From Phaeotremella fagi (Eukaryota > Basidiomycota > Tremellomycetes > Tremellales > Phaeotremellaceae): a DNA stretch of 64,000 nucleotides. Shown here piece by piece: positions 12,114 through 25,811 of this stretch; positions within the stretch are counted from its first letter, which is position 1, and each line of letters starts with the position of its first letter. A program made the translations under genes and the position numbers. The notes beneath the pieces are model-generated. The model searched no databases, was not told where the DNA came from, and saw only the letters and a program-made list of their open reading frames with translations. The stretch covers positions 496,001 to 560,000 of the forward strand of contig BCHU01000001.1 of assembly GCA_001599715.1 (NCBI GenBank). Direction: 5' to 3'.

Positions 12114-12556
12114 GTTGAGGGTTATCTGCTTCGAGAAAATCTGTTTTCAGAACGAAACGGAACTTTGGAGTGGGTGTTGGGTTTTTTTTGGCTTTTAAAT
12201 ATCGATAGCGAAGAACGGTCTGTGTTATCTCTTTTGGTTAGGTTGAGACAGGATGATTATTATATGTTTGTGTAAGATTCAAGAAGAAAGGAAATTTTGT
12301 TAAAGCTTTGACCAACAGAAGAGACGATCTGCAGTGGCGCGAAATGTTGTGGCAAAAAGAAATCAAAGCGAGACAAGTAGGATACGATATGCATATGCTA
12401 ACTTCAACAAGGACCCTCATGACATTTCAAGTCTCGTCATACACCCAATCAAAGGTGAATCCAAAATCCAAAATCGAAGTCAATAACAATCACATTTAGG
12501 ACTTTTCCCCGTGGAGAGCTTGTGACTAAACTTCGTTAGCTGCTCCTCTCTTTCCC
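12114..12556. other. Intergenic: RanGAP promoter and TDP1 3' flank
   Basis: RanGAP begins at its left edge and TDP1 ends at its right edge, both on the minus strand, so it should hold the RanGAP promoter and the TDP1 terminator. An open frame of 63 codons on the plus strand at 12308-12499 shows no recognisable motif. I see no RNA gene or repeat. Confidence 0.5.
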
Positions 12557-15500
12557 TCAATTCAGCCAACGTACCCATGGTTCATCATCAGTACCATACT
12601 TCCTAGCTGGTCGAATATAAGGTGCAACAGCATCTGCAGCTATACGAGTGGAGTTTCGAGCTAAAATGCAAGGATGAGCTGGACAACTTGCTAACACGAC
12701 AGGCTCAACTCACGAAGTGGGAAAACAATTCCGAGTTCGTAGTTCCGTATCTATGAACCATAAGCCAAAAGCCTACCGCATGAACTTATTAGCTTACCGT
12801 CAAAACAGCAGGATTCTTTTTGAAATTCGTTGTCCCCTAATAAATATTAATTTGTGTAATTAACACTTCAATGTATTCCTTACCCAAGCAGCCGATGAGA
12901 AGTTATGACTCCCCATATAAATCCATCCCCCAACATCTTTTTCCTCCATCTCATCAGCTTTACGTTTCCCATTACTACTAGTCGTTGATTGTTGAGAAGT
13001 GAAACCCAAAGATTGCGGGAGCGGTTCAAAAATTCCGATAAGCATCTAAAGATGGTTAGTTTGGTTGATGGTCGATCCCAAGCGGGGAAGCTACCTTTGC
13101 ATGCATCAACACTCCACCTCTCTTAGAATTCGAATCGTGGAATAAAGGTTGTGTGACTTTATTCCAAGCTTTGCCCACGAACATCGTTCCGCCACCCTAT
13201 GATCATAGTATTAGCAATGTATCGCGAGTTTCAGAAGATATACTCACCTCTCGCCCCAGTTCGCTCTTATCAACGGTGGCCAAAGAAGGAAAAATCACTT
13301 TCATTGGTGGCCATACAGTAGGTTTAGGTCGATTACTCAGTGCACGACTGTCTTTCCCTGAACAATATTGATAGAAGGTATCGAACCAGCCAATATCGTA
13401 TTGACCAAGCGATGAGCCCTAAGAAATCAGTCTTGCAATTCACGTCCCAACCGACCTGATATTCTGTAACAACCCTTTCACCCTTCGGAGCAACCCAACC
13501 ATTCTCACCAATGACCTTGCCCAATCTCCCAACACCATATTTATCCATCTCACCAAATCCAACATAACTCCCCGGAACACTCATCACAATCCTGACTCCG
13601 ACTTTACTCCAATCCCATTTCTCTAGATCTTGAAAATCGTTGACATGTTTGAAAGGGATCATTGATTTATTGGGATGACTTTCGTTAAGATGTCTTAGGG
13701 CTTTGTGAACTTTCAAATGGGTGAAGAGTGAACGGAATTGAAGTGGGAGATCGTGAGATGGGATAGATGAGTCCAAGGGTGTGGGGTGGGGCGATTTGAG
13801 GAAATCTTGAACGAATATTGTCTAGGAAAATCAGACAGTTCGTGGATCATAGCAACTTTTCACCTACATTCTCGATCCACTCCCAATCATATGGTACCAT
13901 GTTGGCGGTGCCGATCATAACTCGTAACCGACCAGTTTTGTAGAAAATCTGCAAGAGTCAGAAAGCAGTCAAAAAGACAATAAATACCCATGCAAACTTC
14001 ATATGTGCGCTCCTACGTAATCAGTCAAAACCCTCAAAAGACACAAATGACTCACCCCCACTCTCCAACCATCAATGGATAGCATCGAACTTCATCATTG
14101 ACTTGAGCTTGAACCTTTCCATTCCATTGAGGATGCATTTCTTTAGGATGAGGTCGGATTATTATAGTGGGAACTTCGCTTGGGTTAGGCAATATTGTTG
14201 AAAACCATTCGTCGTCAATGACGAATGATGACATAATGATGAGAGAGATTTGGGATTTCTATGGTAGATTTTAAGTTCAGTTATTACTTTGAATCATGTC
14301 AATGCAACTTACATCACCAATTACCTGTTGAGGTGAAAATACCGGTTCCGTAGCGGGTTTCCCAATGGTCAACGCTGTATGACGAAGTTCACCCTTGAGG
14401 AAATATTCCCCAGCAGCATCAGAGGGCGGTTGAGTGAGTATTTGGAATGGATGAGCTGCGTTAGAAGAGACAATAGATGGTGCAGCCTTGATTTCGGGTT
14501 TACCGTTTGACGATCCACTCGCAGCGTTTCTCAAATCCGAGAATGAAGCCACATTAGACGAAGTTGAGGAAGCGCGACTTGGTCCAGCGATCGGTGTAAC
14601 CTTTCCGGATTGAATTGTAGACGTCCCAGCTAATCTAGCTGCTTGACGTGCCATTCTTTCTTTTTCAAGTTGCGCTCGATCGATTATCATCCCTCCAACT
14701 TTGAGCGGTTGTGCAGAGACCACTGGGGCTGGTGGTTCTGATTTGACAGGTAGGGGGATGGGTTCACTCTTTTCTTTGGTTGATGAGCTGAGATCCTCGT
14801 CCTCATAAATCTCTTCCTCAGCTTCTACCGCTTGTTCTTCAGCAAGAGATGCAGCCATAGCCCTGGTCGTCGTGTCAGTTACCTAGCCTGAAAGGGCAGA
14901 CGAGCAACTTACTCTGCCAGCATCCGTCTTTCTTCCTCAGGCGTACTTTCCCTTCTAGGTCGTTTAGGTGCTCTAGCCTCCGCTTCCGACAGCTCAATAG
15001 CTCGTCTAAGCTCGTCATCGTCGTCTGGAACTCGTATGGGGCTATTGGCACTGTTACCCTCAAACCGAGATTGCTGATCAATATGTTCTTGAGCGGAGAG
15101 AGCAAGGACCCTAATATGACGTCAGCTAAGAATTCACTCTACAGTTGCATTTTGAAAACTCACCTAGCAAGCTCATCGTCCTCGTTATGATTTGTAGTAG
15201 CTTCCATTGGAGTAGGGGCTTCCGTTCTCCAAGTTGCCCAAGCGGCTCTAAGGGGTGCAAAAGTCAACACAACTGCCGTCTTCAGGTAAGGAGAGACTGA
15301 CTCACCTCCTTAGTTCTTGCACATTAGCTTCAGCTGGATTGAGATCACCATAAGTGGCTCTAAAATATCTATCGAAATCTTTATTCCTTCCTGGATTTGG
15401 ACAAGGTGCTCGTGTAGGTGGAGGTTGGTGACTATGATGATGTTAGCTAGCTGAGCAGGTGAAACACGAATAGCTTACTTGTATATCTCTCTTCCTCTAT

Positions 15501-15567
15501 TTCTATATCTATCTAAATCTTCTTCGAATAAGTTTTCAGCGTCAAAATCGTCGTCGTCGCTATCCAT
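12557..15567 (-). CDS. TDP1: Tyrosyl-DNA phosphodiesterase 1 with N-terminal UIM motifs
   Basis: Hydrolyses the 3'-phosphotyrosyl link left by trapped topoisomerase I. It is a phospholipase-D superfamily enzyme with two HxK motifs, both visible: AHMKFAWIFYKTGRLRVMIG and GGVLMHAKMLIG. Other landmarks are GTANMVPYDWEWIENTIF, GWIYMGSHNFSSAAWG and the C-terminal DDEPWVRWLN. At least nine short introns interrupt it. The start MDSDDDDFDAENLFEEDLD follows a 234-bp promoter shared with SMC3. Before the catalytic domain, three helices fit the ubiquitin-interacting motif: DDELARVLALSAQE, DDELRRAIELSEAE (a full match) and RMLAEAMAASLAEE, the third one split by an intron. A proline-rich segment links these to the catalytic part. 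The enzyme call is firm; ubiquitin binding is inferred. Confidence 0.93.
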
Positions 15568-15801
15568 CTTGCTGTTGTTGTCGTTGTTATTGTGGTATGT
15601 CGATGTTGATTTGAGACAGTAGAATTTCATTAGGTGATGTCACTTCCCACGTGGTAGACCCTCACTACACGTCATTAAAACGCGTGGTTGAGTCAACCCT
15701 GATATGATAATGAAGTCGCGTCTGTCAACAAAATAAACGGTTGACTCAACCATCAAGTTGTTGCTGAACATTACAGTTATTGTCTAACTTGTACAATCAT
15801 C
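15568..15801. promoter_or_regulatory. Shared TDP1/SMC3 divergent promoter
   Basis: Only 234 bp separate the two start codons. The region holds ACGCGT at 15680-15685, which is the MluI cell-cycle box bound by MBF in other fungi. Two 13-bp palindromes sit beside it, GGTTGAGTCAACC at 15686-15698 and GGTTGACTCAACC at 15739-15751, each with a TGASTCA core of the Gcn4/AP-1 type. The first abuts the ACGCGT box directly. Factor binding is inferred from motif identity only. Confidence 0.6.
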
Positions 15802-20216
<4,415 letters not shown>

Positions 20217-20360
20217 TCTTAATACCAAGATGGAGAAGGTTGAGGGAGGTTTGGTTTTGGGATTCAGGTTTTCATGTATTTACTTTTTATTTATGTACAA
20301 TCAATTATATTATTTATTCAATTCCATCTATGCACCGAATCTCATGTAAACGGAAATCCC

Positions 20361-21410
20361 TCAAATAATCCTCGACCACAATCCATCCCCAACAATCTCA
20401 CCAACCCCTCCAATCAAGAACAATCTCCGAATAAATAGTCTAACATCTTCCACTTCCCCTGCGCCAATTCTCAAGATCCCACCAAGGCCGTTTTCGACTT
20501 TACTGAAAGACCAAGTCAAATTTGGTGGATTTGGAATTTGGAATTGTGAGATTTTATCTGAAATCTCATTGATTTTGATCAAGAGTTGTTGGAACTTCGG
20601 ACCGTAGATCAAGATAGTTGAATAGATGTTATATGGAGCCAAGTTTTGAGCTACTTTTGATAACCCTTTGAGAACAGGTTCATCGGTGTCGGTGTCGTTG
20701 TTCAATACCAATCGTTCCCGCATGATAAGTCTGTCCGAAAGGAAGACTTCGTTGATAGAAGTGAAACTCTTCATTGACCAGATTTCGTTATCCTCTTGAC
20801 CATCCAACTTATCGTTCGAAAAGAATCTTTGACCTCTACCTGAATTAACCCAATCCAACACCAACAGACTTGACGATTCGTCGTTCAAGATGAATCGTTG
20901 ATTCTGAACGTAATTCGAATCCCTGAACGGTGAGATTGAATCTGGTAACAACAGTAGGAAAGCGTTCGAATGGATCCTACAATGCATTCTCTGTTTCGTC
21001 GTTTCCCCATCAACCCCGTTCTCGTTTTCAGAGAATCTAGAAGAACCATAGGATAAAGGTCGTAAACCAGGTCGGATTTTGAACACCTTGGTACTTCCTT
21101 GAGTCAAAATTACCAATCCACATTCCTCCTCCACGATGATTTTTAGACTGATGATATCAGATGCTACTAATCCACCACCGTAGGCTAATGTGTATACCAA
21201 AGATAGATTTTTGGGTTGAGAGGGTAAAGGAGTTGGTGAGAGTAGTTTCAATGGGTATGAAGCTAGTAGGGTGGAGAATCTTGATCTTGTTTGTGAATTT
21301 TGTAGATGCAGGATACCTGATCCTGGTGGATTTGGAGTTTTTTTAGTGATTGTCGATTTAGTTGGGGAAGTCGTTGATGTTTTATGCTCTGTTTGAGCAT
21401 CATTTGTCAT
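20361..21410 (-). CDS. URE4: Urease accessory protein UreD
   Basis: Scaffold protein that, with UreF and UreG, loads nickel into urease. It is a single-exon gene of 349 aa. Family landmarks are LVYTLAYGGGLVASDIISLK near residue 80, VILTQGSTKVFKIRPG, NAFLLLLPDSISPF, NQRFILNDESSSLLVLDWVN and SGRGQRF. The C-terminal half holds SINEVFLSDRLIMRERLVLN. In Cryptococcus neoformans the UreD homologue is called URE4, and urease is a known virulence and nitrogen-supply enzyme there. The start lies 179 bp from the divergently read sphingoid base kinase. The other urease genes are not in the window. Confidence 0.88.
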   Translation of the reverse strand: MTNDAQTEHKTSTTSPTKSTITKKTPNPPGSGILHLQNSQTRSRFSTLLASYPLKLLSPTPLPSQPKNLSLVYTLAYGGGLVASDIISLKIIVEEECGLVILTQGSTKVFKIRPGLRPLSYGSSRFSENENGVDGETTKQRMHCRIHSNAFLLLLPDSISPFRDSNYVQNQRFILNDESSSLLVLDWVNSGRGQRFFSNDKLDGQEDNEIWSMKSFTSINEVFLSDRLIMRERLVLNNDTDTDEPVLKGLSKVAQNLAPYNIYSTILIYGPKFQQLLIKINEISDKISQFQIPNPPNLTWSFSKVENGLGGILRIGAGEVEDVRLFIRRLFLIGGVGEIVGDGLWSRII

Positions 21411-21589
21411 TGTTATCTTAGCATTGGTGGTTGTAGTTTGATAAGCAGACGTACAAAAGTTTATGCTTTTGATTGGTGCCTATCATTCGAACCGATTGCC
21501 GATTTTCATTCATCAACTTTCGATATTTACATTGATCATTAAACAGTTCTGGTCTTGAATAAAGGCAAAAGACTTCCTCAGTATTCAAC

Positions 21590-23543
21590 ATGAGTCACCA
21601 AGATCTACCTGTTATTCTACATAACCAGAAAAGAGGACTATTGACAATAGAAGAAGGTCGTCTTGACGTTCTACAACTGTCCAGAGATGGTCGTCGTGAG
21701 TCTTTCAACCTAAACACTTACGGTCTTACTAATCGTTCAAATAGCACCTAAACGATTAGTATCCTGTCCAACAAAACATCTTCTCCGTGCTAAACTCGCC
21801 AATCCTTCAACTACTTCATCAGATCCGACTCGTCGTCTTGATCTTCATACGTTAAATGATAAAGGTGGTGAACTGGTCTTAGTCAAATTACACGTCCTAG
21901 TTGATCCTATCAATGTACCCGAGGCAGAGGAATGGATAGATACAGCTATGAAAGCTGCTTATACTCGTGAGCTCGACTTCATAGTAGGAGAATCGATTGA
22001 TCTAATCAATGAACAGAGACCAAACCTTTTAGAAAAGTTTTGATTTTGGTCAACCCTGTTGGTGGGAAGGGGAAGGGGAAGAGTATTGTCAAGAACACTG
22101 TTTTACCTATTTTGGAAGCTGCAGGTTGTGTGATTGACCTCAAAGGTTAGTGTGTTAAGCTATCTCATGACTGATTGACAGAGACGACTCATCGACTACA
22201 TGCAGAAGAAATTGGGAGGGACGTGGAATTGATCTACGAGTGAGTCGAGCTAGCTCCTCTCAAAGACTGTCAATTGAGTAATTCAGTGTTATAGCCACGG
22301 CGTCAGGTGATGGGCTGGTATACGAATTGATCAATGGTCTGGCAGTTCGACCAGATGCGAGAAAGGCTCTTCAAACTCCCATAGCACCCATACCTACCGG
22401 ATCAGCCAACGCGTTATGTACGAATCTGTTCGGTGTAAAAGATACTTTCAACATTGGTCTTTCGTGTCTGAACATCATCAAAGGTATCAATCTACCATTA
22501 GATCTATGTTCTGTTCTGTTATTACCAAGTTTGACGAAACGTTGGTCTTTCCTATCACAAGCTCTTGGTTTAATGGTTGATCTCGATATTGGAACTGAGA
22601 ATTTACGTTGGATGGGTGATACCAGATTCGTCGTTGGGTTTTTAAAGGGGATCGTGGGGAACAAATCAACTAGGATAAAATTGGTGATGAAGGTCGTTGA
22701 AGATGATAAAGTTGAAATGGCAAGGGGTGCTAGGGATAAAGCTAAGAGTGTGAGAGAGAAAACTGGACTAGAAAATGGGTTGAACGCGTTGAAGGTCGAT
22801 GATGGAAAGGAGCAAGAAAACGGAACTTCTTCAACCCAAACAAATGGAGAATCTTCATCAGAATCACTACCCGAAATCAAACCTTTGGAACCAGATTCGA
22901 CTTGGACGACAATCGAATGTTCGAACACCAAACCATCAGTCAGAAGACCGTCTCATGATCCCAAGAATTCACAACTAGATAACAGCTGGATCGACGGTGA
23001 AGGAATACTTTACGCATAGTGAGTTCAGTGTTTCCGAGTTCGTCAACTAATCTCTAGTGCTGGTACGATGCCGTGGGCAGCGAGAGATCTCATGCAATGG
23101 CCTGTAGCAACCTCAGGTCAAGGTATGATAGATATGGTCGTTCAAAGCATCGTGAGTCTTGATCCCAATTTTGTAAACTGAATTATCAGGTCCCTCGAGC
23201 GACGATGGTAAGCGCGATAACTGGTGCTGAGAAAGGTGAAGCTTTCTGGATGCAATGTCAACATTATTATAAAGGTACGGCAATTTAATTTCATTTGTAC
23301 TGACCAGGAAAGTTTCTGCATTCACAGCGGAAAATCTTGATCCAGAAACCCAACCGATTTTCACCATTGGTGAGTTATCCACACAAGTAAAAAGAACAAG
23401 TGCTTAGCTGACGGATATCAGATGGAGAACAATTCCCTTTCACAACTTTCCATGTCGAAGTTCATCCTCGACTCGCTAACATTCTTAGTTTAGATGGACA
23501 GTTGTTTATGAGTGATTTTTTGAAGAAACATGATGGGAAATGA
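21590..23543 (+). CDS. Sphingoid long-chain base kinase (LCB4/SphK family)
   Basis: Lipid kinase that phosphorylates sphingoid bases such as phytosphingosine at the membrane. At least eight exons. The N-terminal part (about 120 residues) is a less conserved PH-like region. The catalytic domain has the nucleotide loop LILVNPVGGKGKGKSIV, then HAEEIGRDVELIYD, the SGDGLVYELINGL signature and the PIAPIPTGSANALCTNLFG loop. The C-terminal part holds RWMGDTRFVVGFLKGIV, a Ser/Glu-rich insert, YAGTMPWAARDLMQWP-like segments and EVHPRLANILSLDGQLF, a typical ending for sphingosine kinases. The PTGSAN loop has Ala where I expect GSGN in many family members. Diacylglycerol or ceramide kinases share the catalytic fold, but the C-terminal lobe favours sphingosine kinase. 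Confidence 0.85.
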
Positions 23544-24010
23544 GACGGACGAGATGCAAGAGGTTTCTGTGTAGTGATCGAAAGTGTTATTGGGTTTAGA
23601 TATGACTTGACGAGATTTAATGAGACCCGTGGATTGTTTTATGATTCGTGAATGGATTTGATCTCATTGACACGCTACATCTTGACTATGATCGACAAGA
23701 TCCACCAATACGCAACGACCATGGTGCATCTTATTGCCTGGATATACAGGAAAAGAACTGAAAAGTTTTCTCAGGGAAAGGTGAGAATCGTGCTGAAGAG
23801 GGTATGGGGAATAAAGGAGGAGACAAAGCCGAGTAGGGTGCAGCACATATATGACATATATGACTTTGTACAAAGCACCAATGCACAACTCGAAAACATG
23901 AGCTCTGTCCTTTCATCAACGCACCTTTAATGATTTCACAGATAAAATCGAGAATTTAAACCCCAACTCTTCTTGATTTCAACAACCATTTCGTATCAAT
24001 CACATTCAAC
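23544..24010. other. Intergenic: 3' flank of sphingoid kinase, promoter of the next gene
   Basis: A 92-codon frame at 23652-23930 has no recognisable motif and no supporting splice structure. I see nothing else here. Confidence 0.4.
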
Positions 24011-24538
24011 ATGGAAAACAACCAAAGCGTCGACCAATCGATCCCAAGCACCACCAATCAATTCTCGTTGGAATATGATGAAAAAGAAATGATCAATCAC
24101 TGGAGATCAATCATTTATCCAAGCTCAACTAAAACAACATTATTGTTAACAGGTGTAGGAGAAGGAGACCTTCTGATCAGTGTAGGTATTTTCAGATGTC
24201 ATCACAAGTCCTCTAATATAGATGATGAAGTTGCGCAAAAGGTATACGAAATCATGCAAGAAAAGAGAAATTCCCTGATCGAAGAGATTCAGGAGAAAAT
24301 AGATTCCAAAGATGATGAAGGAGCATACTCGGTCCTCATGAATGGTCTTAAGGAGGTAACGTTGCAACTCCATTCAGATGAGGCTTACAAAGGTACTACT
24401 CACCAAGGTAATAAAGGTTATAAAGGTTTTCATTTCGATCTAACATTCGTAAAAACTCTTGAAAAATTTAGACACTATCATCCACTTTATTATCTTCATT
24501 CTAGAGTTGAACCGCCTTTAGATGATGAGGAAAAATAA
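24011..24538 (+). CDS. Orphan hypothetical protein, 175 aa
   Basis: I do not recognise this protein. It is a single-exon frame of 175 residues with a clean ATG after an A-rich leader. No signal peptide or membrane segment is visible. The first 20 residues are polar, followed by a mixed alpha/beta-looking region (NHWRSIIYPSSTKTTLLLTG). A charged helical stretch follows, with many Glu, Asp and Lys (EVAQKVYEIMQEKRNSLIEE), then a Gly/Lys/Tyr-rich segment GTTHQGNKGYKGFHFDL. Codon use and the lack of stops over 528 nt support a real gene. It sits 466 bp upstream of micro-exon gene A, read in the same direction. Confidence 0.6.
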   Translation: MENNQSVDQSIPSTTNQFSLEYDEKEMINHWRSIIYPSSTKTTLLLTGVGEGDLLISVGIFRCHHKSSNIDDEVAQKVYEIMQEKRNSLIEEIQEKIDSKDDEGAYSVLMNGLKEVTLQLHSDEAYKGTTHQGNKGYKGFHFDLTFVKTLEKFRHYHPLYYLHSRVEPPLDDEEK

Positions 24539-25004
24539 GTTGTTCTTCTTGGTTAGTTTTATCGGAGTATGAAATTTCGGAGGGTGGCATGGAAAAAGCT
24601 GAAAGGATGAAAATTGTTGAAGAGGTTGGTTGCCATTAGCCACTTGTCGATCAGCGATAACAGAGACAGCTGGTCAGTACAAGCTAGCACGAACTAAATA
24701 TAACTTAAATGCTTGGACTGGTCTCGTGATCACCATCTAAAGATCTGCCTTTCGTACTACTCTAGATCATTCGCCACTTTGAGATGATGTCACACTATCA
24801 CTGTATCAGATCACTGTGGTGTATGTACGTTGTATATGTGTGGTGTATGCATGTAAGTAATGAAGGAGTGAGGAGGTTATATATAACCTTCCAATGTGAA
24901 CATCCATTATTGAGATCAATCAATATAAAGTAATATCAACACAATCAAATGTAAGGCAGGATAATCACAGTATGGTGATACAGTACTAACCCCCAACAGC
25001 TAAA
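24539..25004 (+). promoter_or_regulatory. Upstream region of micro-exon gene A with palindromic TATA element
   Basis: This stretch carries a perfect 16-bp palindrome, AGGTTATATATAACCT, at 24874-24889. It contains a TATA element and lies about 115 bp before the start codon of gene A. TGTATGT/GTGTATGT repeats occur just before it. No coding frame of note is present. Confidence 0.5.
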
Positions 25005-25585
25005 ATGGAAGCATTATCAAGTACCAACCAACCCCAACCGCAACCCCAACCGCATCCTCCAATGAGTAAGTCCACCTCCCCAGACCATCCTAAGCGACAA
25101 TAGATAAAGCCAACGTCAACGTCAACGTCGAACCTCCAACCAAAGATTCAGAATCTTCTTGGTCAATCAAGAACCTTTCTCCACTGAGATTACGAGGTGG
25201 TGGTGGATGTTGTGGAGTTGATTCGTGGACTGTAAGTCTGTTCTTATCATTTGAGTAGATTAATACTGATAAACGATATAGTGTTGGTAAGTCACTATTA
25301 TTCTAGGACCATAGCTTCAACTCACATGTATTCAGTGACGATCCAGTCGACGCTCCACATCAATTATCACGAACTGTGAGTACCGATACCAACGTTGAGA
25401 GCGAGAACTGGAAACTGACGTTTCCTCAGACCACTGGCCATTCCCTCCATTCACAACATGCATCACACTGGTCAGCCGCTCATTCAGTCAATCAATCCCG
25501 TCCAACAGATAACGCAGCGATGCTTCAGACTGTCTTGAGTAGAACCCAATCACGTCCTGGTAACACCTATGTCGTCCCCCACTAG
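25005..25585 (+). CDS. Micro-exon gene A (RLRGG-Cys-Cys subfamily)
   Basis: Unrecognised small protein of 147 aa. Four exons: 25005-25065, 25104-25231, 25282-25286 and 25336-25585. Exon 3 is a 5-nt micro-exon (TGTTG) flanked by good splice sites; without it exon 2 would run directly into TGA. Exon phases are 1, 0 and 2. Residues 1-20 are Gln/Pro-rich. Exon 2 ends with NLSPLRLRGGGGCCGVDSWT, the motif shared with genes B, C and G at 59-63 kb. The last exon is polar, rich in Ser, His, Gln and Thr, and unlike the Gly-rich tails of B, C and G. No signal peptide or membrane span is seen. The adjacent Cys pair could be palmitoylated. The function is unknown; the shared splice pattern is the main evidence that it is real. 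Confidence 0.75.
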
Positions 25586-25811
25586 TCTAGGTGTCTCATT
25601 GTTGAATCGACACCAAGTGAAATTTATAGTTGTATATAGGTTGATTATCCAAATACGTAGTACTGTAGCGCTGTGAAATGTATATTTTTTCCGTATCGAT
25701 TCATGCATGTAATTAAACTCCTTCATACCAAATGACATCCACCCAACAATAAAATCTAATACACACAAAATTCAAAAGTCCAACCAAACCCAGAAACCTC
25801 CATCCTACCAT

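Noticed and set aside
23652..23930. 92-codon frame after the sphingoid base kinase
   Set aside because: No motif, lies in a 3' flank, and the opposite strand is also partly open.
25140..25231. LRLRGG as evidence for a ubiquitin gene or precursor
   Set aside because: No ubiquitin fold sequence precedes the motif in any of the four genes; only the hexapeptide is shared.
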